Assembly: GCA_002352125.1 (NCBI GenBank)
Contig: DEHU01000050.1
Coordinates: 1-10,125, forward strand
Reading direction: 5' to 3'
Length of the DNA: 10,125 nt
Source: Competibacteraceae bacterium UBA2792
Lineage (GTDB): Bacteria; Pseudomonadota; Gammaproteobacteria; Competibacterales; Competibacteraceae
A program made the translations under genes and the position numbers. The notes under the pieces are model-generated. The model was given only the letters and a program-made list of their open reading frames with translations. It ran no database searches and was not told the origin of the DNA. Below, one piece after another: positions 1 through 6,794 of the stretch (its first letter is position 1; the number at the start of each line of letters is the position of its first letter).

Positions 1-387
1 GCGGCGCTGGATGCTTTCTCGCGCTGTGCGGCCGCCGAGTTTTCCGACAGCGGTATCGAGTTCACCACCATCAACATGCCGCTGGTGCGCACCGAGATGA
101 TCGCGCCCACCAAGCTTTACCAGCACGTACCCACGCTCAGTCCGGAAGAAGCGGCCGATCTGATCGTGCAGGCGATCATTTATCGGCCGGAGCGCATCGC
201 TACTCGGGTCGGCATCTTCGCTGAAGTGCTGCACGCCGTGGCGCCCAAGCTGTACGCTGTCATCATGAACACCGCGTTCCGGCTGTTTCCCGAATCGTCC
301 ATCGCCAAGGGACAACAATCCGACGCCCAAGAACCCTCTCTAGAGCAGATATCCTTCACCCAGTTCACGCGAGGCATCTATTGGTAG
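1..387 (+). CDS. SDR-family oxidoreductase, C-terminal part (5' end outside window)
   Basis: The frame is open from base 1 to the TAG at 385-387, giving 128 visible residues. The first residues read AALDAFSRCAAAEF. In classical short-chain dehydrogenases this follows the catalytic YxxxK directly, so the catalytic Lys probably sits one codon outside the window. Next comes the strand and loop INMPLVRTEMIAPTKLY, the usual SDR substrate/cofactor loop after the Rossmann core, then a helical tail with the segment LSPEEAADLIVQAI. The PLVRT-MIAPTK wording and the tail resemble, from memory, the C-terminal SDR half of the roughly 660-aa fatty acyl-CoA reductases of the Marinobacter type. That would mean reduction of fatty acyl-CoA, but the N-terminal half is not visible, so a single-domain SDR is equally possible. 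An ATG at 76 is internal to the domain and is not the start. It is followed by a 201-base gap before the peroxiredoxin gene. Confidence 0.8.
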   Translation, partial: AALDAFSRCAAAEFSDSGIEFTTINMPLVRTEMIAPTKLYQHVPTLSPEEAADLIVQAIIYRPERIATRVGIFAEVLHAVAPKLYAVIMNTAFRLFPESSIAKGQQSDAQEPSLEQISFTQFTRGIYW

Positions 388-472
388 CAGCGACGAACCG
401 CATACCGCCGCCACCATCCGAAACGGTGCACGGCCTGGGAGCTTTTCACGGCCGGCTGGTCAAAGGCTGGCG

Positions 473-491
473 TGGATGCGCGGCGCATCCA
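473..491. repeat. Inverted repeat in the SDR-peroxiredoxin gap (possible terminator stem)
   Basis: TGGATGC (473-479) and GCATCCA (485-491) form a perfect 7-bp stem around the 5-base loop GCGGC. It lies 86 bases after the SDR stop and 98 bases before the peroxiredoxin start. No run of T follows, only ACTTTC, so it is a poor intrinsic terminator by sequence. It could instead be an operator or an mRNA end structure. Only the symmetry is seen directly. Confidence 0.4.
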
Positions 492-588
492 TCCGACGAC
501 TTTCTGCGGTCGCGGCGAATCCGTGCACCGGAATCGTCGGCCGATTTGCCCTAAACTTAATCTAAAAACCACCCGTGAGAGTAGAACA

Positions 589-1053
589 ATGAAACTGAAA
601 ATCGGCGATCCCGCCCCGATGTTCGTAGCCACCACCACCGACGATAGCCCGGTCAAACTGTCCGATTATCTGGGCACCAAACTGATCCTCTATTTCTACC
701 CGATGGACGACACGCCAGGTTGCACCAAGCAAGCCTGCTCTCTGCGCGATCACGGCCAGGAAATCCGCGACAAGGGAGCGACCGTGCTTGGCGTCTCCAC
801 CCAAGATGCCGCTTCGCACCGGCGTTTCACCGAAAAATATAACCTCGACTTTCCCCTGATCGCCGACACCGACGGCGCCGTCGCCCGGGCTTACGGGGCA
901 TTAGGGGGCGGAGGGTTGATGGGCACGGCCACCAGCCTGTTTGGAGTGGCCAGCCGCATCACGTTTATCATCGACGAAAGCGGTCATATCGCTCACATTA
1001 TCGACAAGCCGGACTGTGCTCATCACGCAGAAGAAGTCCTCAAGCTGCTGTAA
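589..1053 (+). CDS. bcp: Thioredoxin-dependent peroxiredoxin, BCP/PrxQ type
   Basis: This 154-residue protein reduces H2O2 and organic hydroperoxides in the cytoplasm using thioredoxin. The N-terminal GDPAPMF and LSDYLGTKLILYFYPMDDTPGCT are typical of the AhpC/TSA fold. The peroxidatic cysteine is Cys45 in TPGCT, with Thr42 nearby. Cys50 follows five residues later, the spacing used as resolving cysteine in the atypical 2-Cys BCP/PrxQ group. The segment GVSTQDAASHRRFTEKYNLDFPLIAD and the C-terminal strand FIIDESGHIAHII complete the fold. Length matches the family (about 150-160 aa). The ATG at 589 was chosen because homology begins there and GAGAG lies just upstream (577-581). The open frame extends back to 472, but the added 39 residues look unrelated. 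A Gly-rich insert at 901-930 (ALGGGGLMGTATSLFG) precedes the last strands. It stands alone, with gaps of 201 and 215 bases to its neighbours. Confidence 0.93.
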   Translation: MKLKIGDPAPMFVATTTDDSPVKLSDYLGTKLILYFYPMDDTPGCTKQACSLRDHGQEIRDKGATVLGVSTQDAASHRRFTEKYNLDFPLIADTDGAVARAYGALGGGGLMGTATSLFGVASRITFIIDESGHIAHIIDKPDCAHHAEEVLKLL

Positions 1054-1117
1054 GCCAAACGCCAAACCGCTGCCGCCCCGCCGCTCCGCGCCAAAGACGG
1101 TGATTTGCACCTTAATT

Positions 1118-1148
1118 TTGGATTGTTTGCCCCCAACATCGGTAGAAT
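1118..1148 (+). promoter_or_regulatory. Weak candidate sigma-70 promoter for the small ORF/phosphatase/kinase block
   Basis: A TTGGAT (1118-1123) and TAGAAT (1143-1148) pair is separated by 19 bases, in a locally AT-rich patch within otherwise GC-rich DNA. The -10 box matches 5 of 6 consensus bases and the -35 matches 4. The spacing is two bases longer than ideal. Position suits transcription of the 1269-5037 block. This is pattern matching only. Confidence 0.25.
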
Positions 1149-1256
1149 GATCGTTTCGCCATCGGGGCAGAAGGCGCTCGTTTCCGCTCCGCGTCAAACG
1201 AAGTGGCGCGGAAGGAGCGGCGGCTATCTACGATCACGCTTATCCAGAGCGTTTCC

Positions 1257-1263
1257 GAGGAGA
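1257..1263 (+). promoter_or_regulatory. Strong Shine-Dalgarno before a 52-codon ORF
   Basis: GAGGAGA ends five bases before the ATG at 1269. This is one of the better ribosome-binding sites in the window and is the main reason to take the small ORF seriously. It is poorly placed for the alternative in-frame TTG of the phosphatase at 1265, only one base away. Confidence 0.5.
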
Positions 1264-1268
1264 TTTGC

Positions 1269-1427
1269 ATGTCCGGACGATATGCCCGCAGCATCTACCG
1301 CTTCGCCGGCCGGGTTTATCCCCGAACGTTTCGGCTTCGCTCTTCCCTCCCGCTCGCCGCAACATCCGTCCGATCACCGGCTGTCGCCGGCCCCGAATTT
1401 GCCAAACCGCCGGAGACATCGACGTGA
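1269..1427 (+). CDS. Small basic protein or leader peptide, 52 aa, overlapping the phosphatase start
   Basis: The ORF encodes 52 residues starting MSGRYARSIYRFAGR and ending at TGA 1425-1427. It has eight Arg and only two acidic residues, and no convincing membrane helix or known domain. GAGGAGA lies five bases upstream of its ATG. Its stop overlaps the GTG start of the phosphatase in the tetranucleotide GTGA (1424-1427), an arrangement typical of translational coupling. I do not recognise the protein. It may be a real small protein co-expressed with the phosphatase and kinase, a leader peptide whose translation opens the phosphatase start, or a chance ORF in GC-rich DNA. Codon usage is mixed, with several rarer A- or T-ending codons, so it does not settle the matter. 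The ORF fills most of the 370-base gap between the peroxiredoxin and phosphatase genes. The rest of that gap holds only a weak promoter candidate. Confidence 0.4.
   Translation: MSGRYARSIYRFAGRVYPRTFRLRSSLPLAATSVRSPAVAGPEFAKPPETST
1412..1416 (+). promoter_or_regulatory. Ribosome-binding site that decides the GTG start of the phosphatase
   Basis: GGAGA (1412-1416) stands seven bases before GTG 1424. The frame stays open further upstream to a TTG at 1265, but those 53 codons are Arg/Pro-rich and lack PP2C similarity. The GTG with this site is therefore preferred. Confidence 0.6.
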
Positions 1428-2248
1428 CTCTCCACGAACCAAGCCTCCTTTCCCAATGGGAGCGCGGAGCTGCCAGCCAGCAAGGCGGGCGCCACGAACA
1501 ACAGGATCGCTGGGGCGTTTTCCAACCCCCTGGCCAGCAAGGGCTGCTGGCCATCGTGGCCGACGGCATGGGCGGCCACCTCGAAGGTGCCCTCGGCGCG
1601 CAAACCGTCGTCGACGTCGCGCGAAACTTTATCCAAAATCCGCCGGATTCGCTGCGTACCGATCCGACCGCCGCTCTCGATCAATTGTGCCGGCGGATGC
1701 ACGATACCATCAACGACCACTCCGAAACGGCTCGCAGTACCGTCGCGATGGTCTGGTTGGATCATGACCGGGCACACTGGCTAAACATTGGCGATAGCAG
1801 GCTTTATCATTTCCGGCGCGGCCGCCGCCTCATGCGCACCCGCGATCACTCTGCCGTGCAACTGCTGATGGATCTGGGCGAAATCGACGAATCCCAGATG
1901 GCGAGCCATCCGGCGCAAAACCGGCTCTATCGCTGTCTGGGTGGCGCGGATTCGCCCAAACCCGACACGGGCCATTTCGCGGTCCAATCCGGCGACCTGC
2001 TGGCGTTGTGCTCCGACGGTGTTTGGGAGTACGTGACCGAACCGGAGCTGTGGACCACCTCGCTCGCCAACGGCCCTGCCGCTGCCGCCCGGACGCTGAC
2101 GGAGCAGGCCGTGCAGCGCGGCGGAACGGCAGCCGATAACGCCACCTTGGTCTTGCTTCGCGCGCACGCTGCTACCGACGAATCGCCACCTTGGTTGCGG
2201 TGGATCTCGACCAGGCTGGCATCGCTGTTCGACCGAGACCGCCGCTGA
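1424..2248 (+). CDS. PP2C-family Ser/Thr protein phosphatase
   Basis: A 274-residue soluble metal-dependent phosphatase (PPM/PP2C; bacterial Stp/PrpC/PppA-like) that removes phosphate from Ser and Thr. The motifs appear in order: GGRHEQQDRWG with the metal ligand Asp28; VADGMGGHLEG with Asp47-Gly48; NIGDSRLY with Asp124; ALCSDGVWE with Asp198; and TAADNATLVLL with Asp238-Asn239. These are the Asp residues expected to hold the two Mn/Mg ions, so the enzyme looks active. Length fits the single-domain family (about 240-280 aa). No signal peptide or membrane segment is seen, and the C-terminus is a short basic amphipathic tail (RWISTRLASLFDRDRR). It begins at a GTG overlapping the upstream small ORF. 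The kinase gene starts 68 bases later on the same strand, so the pair is probably co-transcribed and the phosphatase probably reverses that kinase's work. PP2C/kinase pairs also occur with type VI secretion, but no such gene is in this window. Confidence 0.92.
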   Translation: MTLHEPSLLSQWERGAASQQGGRHEQQDRWGVFQPPGQQGLLAIVADGMGGHLEGALGAQTVVDVARNFIQNPPDSLRTDPTAALDQLCRRMHDTINDHSETARSTVAMVWLDHDRAHWLNIGDSRLYHFRRGRRLMRTRDHSAVQLLMDLGEIDESQMASHPAQNRLYRCLGGADSPKPDTGHFAVQSGDLLALCSDGVWEYVTEPELWTTSLANGPAAAARTLTEQAVQRGGTAADNATLVLLRAHAATDESPPWLRWISTRLASLFDRDRR

Positions 2249-2316
2249 CGTCGAGTGTCCCCTCCACCACCGATGCGACTGCGTGCCCGCAACCATCAAC
2301 CGAAAGGGAAGCCCGG

Positions 2317-5037
2317 ATGACCGAAGAAACGAACGCGCTACCCACAGGCTTTAGCTTGCACCGCTACCAGATCGAGAGCGTGCTGGGCGCCGGCGGATTT
2401 GGCATCACTTACCGGGCAATCCACGAAGCCCTCGAAAACCAAGTCGCCATCAAAGAATACTTTCCGGCCGAATGGGCCTATCGCGATCACAACGGTACCA
2501 CCGTCCGTCCCAATGCCCAGGGCCAGATTCCAGCTCGGCACGGCGAACCGGCGTGCTACGACTGGGGACTGCAGCGGTTTCTGGACGAAGCCAAAATCTT
2601 GGTGCAGATCAACCATCCGTGCGTCGTGCGGGTGCGGGACTATTTTACCGCAAACGGTTCCGCTTACATCGTCATGGAGTACGAAGACGGCGAATCGCTA
2701 AGCACGCTGTTGCAACGGGGCGGCATTCTTCCCGAGCACGAATTGCGTCACCTGCTCGATGATGTCATGCCAGCATTGGAAGCCGTCCACGGTCAAGGGT
2801 ATCTGCATCGCGATCTCAAACCCAGCAATCTCTATATCCGCACCGCCGATGGCCGCGTCATGCTGATCGATTTCGGCGCTGCCCGCCAAGCGCTGGGCCG
2901 ACGCACTCGCAGCGTCACCAGCGTAGTGACTCCAGGCTACTCGCCGATCGAGCAATACGTCACGGTCGGCGAGGACTACGGCCCCTGGACCGACATCTAC
3001 GCACTCGGCGCCGTGCTGTATCGCTGCATCACGGGTGCACCACCGATCGAAGCTCCTGGCCGAGTGCTCAAAGATCCGGTACAGCCCGCCACGGAAATTG
3101 GCGCCGGGCTGTATTCGCGCGCCTTGCTGCGCGTGGTCGACCAAGCCTTGGCCGTTCGTCCCGAAGACCGCTTTCAAACCGTGGCCGCCATGCGCGAGGC
3201 CCTGCGGATCGCCGACCAATCGAACGAGCGCGCGGATTTCTCCCAGGTTCCGCAACTGCAACCCGATCTGCTCAAGCTATCCCCGCTGGCCGACACCTCG
3301 CATCTCGACCCCCTGCCTTCCCTTTCGCAACCATCGATGTCGTCGGCCATCGACGACCCCTGGAAAGACGCCAGCCGGCTAGATCGTCGGTCGAAGCCAT
3401 CGCGCGCCGAAATCCCAAGCAAATCCGCGCCGTCATCGCGCCCTTCCAAACGTGCTCCCGGAAATGCTTCGGCCTTCGGCGACAAACCGCTCGACTGGAC
3501 GCTGTCCGACTTCGAAACACGCGATCCCGCTCCGCTGGCCGCTGCCCCGCCGGCGGAACGCCCCCAAACTTCGGACGCCGATTCCTCTCTGCCTTTTCTG
3601 GAGAATATCTGGGAACAGATGGAGCAACCGGCGCAGACACCACCCCCCTCTGCAATCGAACGCGCGGTAAAACCCATCTCGCAACCACGATCCGAATCGG
3701 CTTCTCATCTGCTCGACCGCCCCCCGGGATCGGCGGTGGAACATTTGAGAAAGGCCTCGACATATAGATCGGGCGGAACTTCGCGAGCCTGGTCCGCACA
3801 ACCGGAAAAATCGCAGCCCCTCTCCCAAACGCTCGCCGACCGCGAACAAACCGCCGACGAGCAGCCGTCGCAACCCGCCGACGTAGCGATTATCGGGCCA
3901 AACACCGACGAGCTGTTCCGCCGCCGCCATCGGTCGATCGGCTGGAAGCGGGTGATGTTTACGGTGTTCGCCGTTTCGGGATTATCGGGAACCGGCCTCC
4001 TCGCTTACGAGTACTACAAAGCCTTCGAGGAGCGACGCCAGCGGGACATGGCGGAGCTGCAACAACAGCAACAGCAGGAAGAAGCCGAGCGCGGCGCCCA
4101 GGAAGAAACGCAGCGTCTCGAAGCGGATATTGCCCGCCTTACCAGGCAAGTTCGCGGCGCCATCGCCAACAAGAATTGGGGCTTGGCCCAAAGCTACCTG
4201 GACCAAGCAGCCGCCATGAACCCGGATCACCCGTCGATAGCGGCCGTCCGTTCCGAGTTGCTGGCAGCCCAACGGCCAGCCACCAAACTCAAAACCCGGA
4301 CCGATAACAAAATCAACCTCCAACTAAACTGGATCGAGGGGGATTGCTTCGATATGGGCAGCCCGCTTACCGAGCGGGACCGCAGCGGCGACGAACCGTC
4401 TCACCGGGCCTGCACCAAAGGATTCTGGATCGGCCAGACCGAAATCACCAACAGCCAATACCGACTGTTCAAGCCCAGCCACGATAGCGGGTCCTTTCAA
4501 GGGCGCCCTCTGAGCCGGGACACCCAGCCGGCGGTCAACCTAAGCTGGGACGACGCCAAAGCCTTCACCGAATGGCTGTCCTGGGAGTCGGGCACCGGCA
4601 AACGTTTCCGCTTGCCCACCGAAACCGAGTGGGAATACGCCGCTCGCGCTGGCACCACCACCCGCTATTACTGGGGCAACGACATCGATCCACGTTACGC
4701 CAACTTTTCCGACCGCAATGATCCATCCGGCGCATCCATCGGCAGTTTGAACGACGGACAAGCGGTCACCGCGCCGGCCGGAAGCTATCTACCCAATGAT
4801 CTGGGCCTGCGCGACGTAGCAGGCAACGTTTGGGAATGGACGTGCTCGGAGTACGATCCGAATTACGGCGGCCAAGAGCTGGGTTGTTCGGACAAACGCC
4901 CCGGCGAGGGCTTGCGGGTCGTTCGAGGCGGTTCCTGGAACAACGGTCCCGGCGAACTGCGATCGGCCAAGCGATTGGCTCGCAAACCCGGTTATCGCGA
5001 TGCGATGACCGGGTTCCGAGTGATCATGGAAGAGTGA
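2317..5037 (+). CDS. Membrane Ser/Thr protein kinase fused to an FGE/SUMF1-like domain
   Basis: A 906-residue modular protein. Residues about 17-295 form a Hanks-type kinase: Gly loop GAGGFGITY (24-32), ATP-binding Lys46 in VAIKEYFP, helix-C Glu91, HRDLKPSN (164-171, catalytic Asp166), DFG (185-187), and an activation segment rich in Ser/Thr ending TPGYSPIEQY. All key residues are present, so it should be active. Residues about 296-534 are a Pro/Ser/Arg-rich, probably disordered linker. A basic stretch (RRRHRSIGWKR) precedes one membrane helix (about 546-566). A Gln/Glu-rich coiled coil and a short TPR-like helical segment follow. Residues about 666-906 are an FGE-sulfatase fold (GDCFDMGS, RLPTETEWEYAARAG 765-779, GNVWEWT, VRGGSW 869-874, TGFRV). 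Topology by the positive-inside rule puts the kinase in the cytoplasm and the FGE-like domain in the periplasm. The two catalytic Cys of true FGE align with Asn876 and Leu881, so formylglycine formation is unlikely. The start at ATG 2317 has AAAGGGA seven bases upstream. The open frame back to 2191 overlaps the phosphatase gene and is not used. Confidence 0.93.
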   Translation: MTEETNALPTGFSLHRYQIESVLGAGGFGITYRAIHEALENQVAIKEYFPAEWAYRDHNGTTVRPNAQGQIPARHGEPACYDWGLQRFLDEAKILVQINHPCVVRVRDYFTANGSAYIVMEYEDGESLSTLLQRGGILPEHELRHLLDDVMPALEAVHGQGYLHRDLKPSNLYIRTADGRVMLIDFGAARQALGRRTRSVTSVVTPGYSPIEQYVTVGEDYGPWTDIYALGAVLYRCITGAPPIEAPGRVLKDPVQPATEIGAGLYSRALLRVVDQALAVRPEDRFQTVAAMREALRIADQSNERADFSQVPQLQPDLLKLSPLADTSHLDPLPSLSQPSMSSAIDDPWKDASRLDRRSKPSRAEIPSKSAPSSRPSKRAPGNASAFGDKPLDWTLSDFETRDPAPLAAAPPAERPQTSDADSSLPFLENIWEQMEQPAQTPPPSAIERAVKPISQPRSESASHLLDRPPGSAVEHLRKASTYRSGGTSRAWSAQPEKSQPLSQTLADREQTADEQPSQPADVAIIGPNTDELFRRRHRSIGWKRVMFTVFAVSGLSGTGLLAYEYYKAFEERRQRDMAELQQQQQQEEAERGAQEETQRLEADIARLTRQVRGAIANKNWGLAQSYLDQAAAMNPDHPSIAAVRSELLAAQRPATKLKTRTDNKINLQLNWIEGDCFDMGSPLTERDRSGDEPSHRACTKGFWIGQTEITNSQYRLFKPSHDSGSFQGRPLSRDTQPAVNLSWDDAKAFTEWLSWESGTGKRFRLPTETEWEYAARAGTTTRYYWGNDIDPRYANFSDRNDPSGASIGSLNDGQAVTAPAGSYLPNDLGLRDVAGNVWEWTCSEYDPNYGGQELGCSDKRPGEGLRVVRGGSWNNGPGELRSAKRLARKPGYRDAMTGFRVIMEE
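4060..4077 (+). repeat. CAA/CAG triplet tract encoding six Gln in the kinase coiled coil
   Basis: Six consecutive Gln codons (CAA CAA CAG CAA CAG CAG) lie just after the membrane helix, followed by Glu codons. This is a short low-complexity tract at the start of the predicted coiled coil. Its length could vary between strains by slippage, in whole codons, without breaking the frame. Confidence 0.6.
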
Positions 5038-5063
5038 ATCGGCTACGGTCTGCCGGCCGTCGC

Positions 5064-5084
5064 GCTTTGATCGAGATATCAAGC
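5064..5084. terminator. Weak hairpin between convergent kinase and MaoC genes
   Basis: TTGAT (5067-5071) and ATCAA (5078-5082) pair around a six-base loop, extended by GC/GC after one bulged base. The hairpin sits in the 41-base gap between the kinase stop and the MaoC stop and overlaps the latter. It is short and lacks a clear U tract, so a terminator role rests mainly on its position between two converging genes. Confidence 0.25.
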
Positions 5085-5534
5085 ACTGCGGCGACTCACC
5101 AGAAAGGTAGCGTTACCCTCGACCACGACCTTGTCCAACACGGTACAAACCGTGCTCATGGTTACCCGGCGGCGTTCCAGGTTGATCTCCTGAATGGTGC
5201 AAACGGCAGTGACGGTATCGCCGATATGCACCGGTGCCTTGAAGCGCAAATGCTGGTCTACGTACACGGCGCCCGGTCCAGGCAGGCGGGTGCCTGCCAC
5301 GCAAGAAATCAAGCCAGCACAGAACATGCCGTGCACGAGGCGGGTCTTGAATTGAGTCTGCGAAGCGAACACCTCGTTGCAGTGCACCGGATTGTTATCG
5401 CCGGTCAATCCCGCGAACATCACTACGTCGGTTTCGGTGACGGTCTTGGCGTGCGAGGCGCTCATGCCCAGCTGGAGATCTTCCAGATAGTAGCCGTGTA
5501 TACTGTCGTTGTAACCTGCATGGGTGGAGTACAT
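5079..5534 (-). CDS. MaoC-like (R)-specific enoyl-CoA hydratase
   Basis: A 151-residue single hot-dog protein of the MaoC/PhaJ family, which hydrates trans-2-enoyl-CoA to (R)-3-hydroxyacyl-CoA. The hydratase-2 signature is clear: FAGLTGDNNPVHCNEVFA, with catalytic Asp46 and His51, followed by TRLVHGMFCAGLIS. The later strands (VYVDQHLRFKAPVHIGDTVTA and VVVEGNATFLV) complete the fold, and the length is normal for the single-domain type. The start at 5534 has GGAGA upstream (complement of 5540-5544), about five or six bases away. The gene lies 108 bases downstream of the AcuI-like gene on the same strand, so they may share a transcript. Possible roles are feeding beta-oxidation intermediates to polyhydroxyalkanoate synthesis, or hydrating a short enoyl-CoA in propionate- or acrylate-type metabolism. 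The substrate cannot be told from the sequence, and some close relatives are annotated only as MaoC-family dehydratase. Confidence 0.9.
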   Translation of the reverse strand: MYSTHAGYNDSIHGYYLEDLQLGMSASHAKTVTETDVVMFAGLTGDNNPVHCNEVFASQTQFKTRLVHGMFCAGLISCVAGTRLPGPGAVYVDQHLRFKAPVHIGDTVTAVCTIQEINLERRRVTMSTVCTVLDKVVVEGNATFLVSRRSA

Positions 5535-5642
5535 TCGTTTCTCCGGTTGCGATGGTTCGGAGCGTCCCCGTCGGACGTCGGATAAAGGAATAACATATAG
5601 CCTACACGACCGAGTATATCAGTGGGAAATTCCAGCTCGAAC

Positions 5643-6644
5643 TTACGCGTTCGGGTTTACCACCACCCGCCCGCGCACTTGGCCGACGAGAATCGCCTCG
5701 GCCAAATGCGGCACATCGGCCAAGGGAACCACTTGAACCATCCGCTCCAGCAACGTCGCCGGCAAGTCGCGCGCCAATCGCGCCCAAGCCAGCCGGCGCG
5801 GTTCCGCCGGACACATCACCGAATCCACTCCGATGAGCTTCACCCCACGCAAAATGAACGGCATCACGGTGGTGGGTAAATCGACACCGCCGGCCAAGCC
5901 GCAGGCCGCCACCGCGCCACTGTAATCGGTTTCCGCTAGCGCCCGCGTTAGTACCCGGCCGCCGACCGCATCCACCACACCCGACCAGCGCTGCGCCTCC
6001 AACGGTCGGCAAGGCTGGCTCATCGTCTCGCGGGGAACGAATTCCGTCGCGCCTAGCTCGCGCAGATAAGCCTCGTTCTCCGGCCGGCCGGTCACGGCGG
6101 TGACGCGATAACCCAAGCGGGCCAGCAAGGCGACGGCGACGCTACCAACCCCGCCGCTAGCGCCCGTCACCAACACCGGCTTGGCCGCATCCGGTTTGAG
6201 GCCCGCTTCCTCCAACGCGAGTACGCACAGCATGGCGGTGAAGCCGGCGGTGCCGATCGCCATGGCTTGGAGACTGCTCAACCCGTCTGGCAAAGGGACC
6301 AGCCAATCGGCCTTGACGCGTGCCCGTTGAGCATAGCCACCCCAATAGCCTTCGCCGACGCCCCACCCGGTCAACACCACTCGATCGCCAGGCCGATAAG
6401 CCGGCGTGGCCGATTCCAGCACCGTTCCGGCCAGATCGATGCCGGGCACCAGCGGAAACCGGCGGACGATTTTGCCCCTGCCGGTTACTGCAAGCCCGTC
6501 CTTGTAATTGAGCGAGGAATAGTCCACGGCCACCAGAACCTCCTCGGACGGGAGATCGGCATCGGTGAGAGCCTTGAGTTCGGCAACGGTTTTACCGGCG
6601 TCTTGAGTCAAGACCAGGGCTTTGAAAGTCGCGGATTCTGTCAT
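5643..6644 (-). CDS. acuI: Acrylyl-CoA reductase-like NADPH oxidoreductase (YhdH/AcuI family)
   Basis: A 333-residue medium-chain dehydrogenase/reductase of the zinc-free quinone-oxidoreductase branch. The N-terminal GroES-like part holds NYKDGLAVTGRG (46-57) and FPLVPGIDLAGTV, wording typical of YhdH/YhfP/AcuI. The Rossmann part has VLVTGASGGVGSVA (157-170), and TGRPE (185-189) at the end of the second strand suits NADPH. GVDSVMCP near the C-terminal third is also characteristic. No structural zinc Cys cluster is present. Characterised members reduce acrylyl-CoA to propionyl-CoA and protect against toxic acrylyl-CoA. Length fits (about 325-330 aa). The start at 6644 has only a distant GGAG about 12 bases upstream, so initiation may be weak. 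The gene diverges from etfB across a 266-base gap and is followed by the MaoC gene. The family call is firm; the exact substrate is inferred. Confidence 0.88.
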   Translation of the reverse strand: MTESATFKALVLTQDAGKTVAELKALTDADLPSEEVLVAVDYSSLNYKDGLAVTGRGKIVRRFPLVPGIDLAGTVLESATPAYRPGDRVVLTGWGVGEGYWGGYAQRARVKADWLVPLPDGLSSLQAMAIGTAGFTAMLCVLALEEAGLKPDAAKPVLVTGASGGVGSVAVALLARLGYRVTAVTGRPENEAYLRELGATEFVPRETMSQPCRPLEAQRWSGVVDAVGGRVLTRALAETDYSGAVAACGLAGGVDLPTTVMPFILRGVKLIGVDSVMCPAEPRRLAWARLARDLPATLLERMVQVVPLADVPHLAEAILVGQVRGRVVVNPNA

Positions 6645-6741
6645 GGCGTTTTATTGCTCCGATGGTTTTGGGTGCAAGGCTGCTCGCGGCGATTCACCAG
6701 CGAACAAATGGATTGCATCGCTGGGGGGGACTAAATACCAT

Positions 6742-6755
6742 AGCTCGTTAGAGCT
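6742..6755. repeat. Inverted repeat in the acuI/etfB divergent intergenic region
   Basis: AGCTC (6742-6746) and GAGCT (6751-6755) are perfect inverted arms with a GTTA centre. It lies about midway in the 266-base divergent gap, a position where a regulator could act on both genes. It does not match an operator I can name. The rest of the gap holds a run of seven G (6723-6729) and a weak promoter candidate. Confidence 0.3.
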
Positions 6756-6766
6756 TAACCGGGGAA

Positions 6767-6794
6767 TTCACGACCGTGTTCCGGTCCGTATCAG
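6767..6794 (+). promoter_or_regulatory. Weak candidate sigma-70 promoter for etfBA
   Basis: TTCACG (6767-6772) and TATCAG (6789-6794) are 16 bases apart, each matching four of six consensus positions. It would give a leader of about 110 bases before etfB. A nearby TTGACT (6799-6804) looks better as a -35 box but has no acceptable -10 box downstream. Low confidence. Confidence 0.22.

Noticed and set aside
472..588. 39-residue N-terminal extension of the peroxiredoxin
   Set aside because: The initiation codon would be inside the inverted repeat region, no ribosome site precedes it, and the residues are not part of the peroxiredoxin fold.
1105..1767. 220-aa plus-strand frame across the phosphatase 5' region
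   Set aside because: It is extremely Arg/Pro-rich, typical of an out-of-frame reading of GC-rich coding DNA, and it conflicts with the PP2C frame.
4830..5585. 251-aa plus-strand frame spanning the kinase end and the MaoC gene
   Set aside because: It overlaps two well-supported genes in other frames. Its sequence has no family resemblance.
5535..5642. Possible minus-strand promoter for the MaoC gene (TATACT on the minus strand at 5613-5618)
   Set aside because: The -10 box is fair, but the sequence 17 bases upstream matches only three of six -35 positions, and co-transcription with the upstream gene is simpler.
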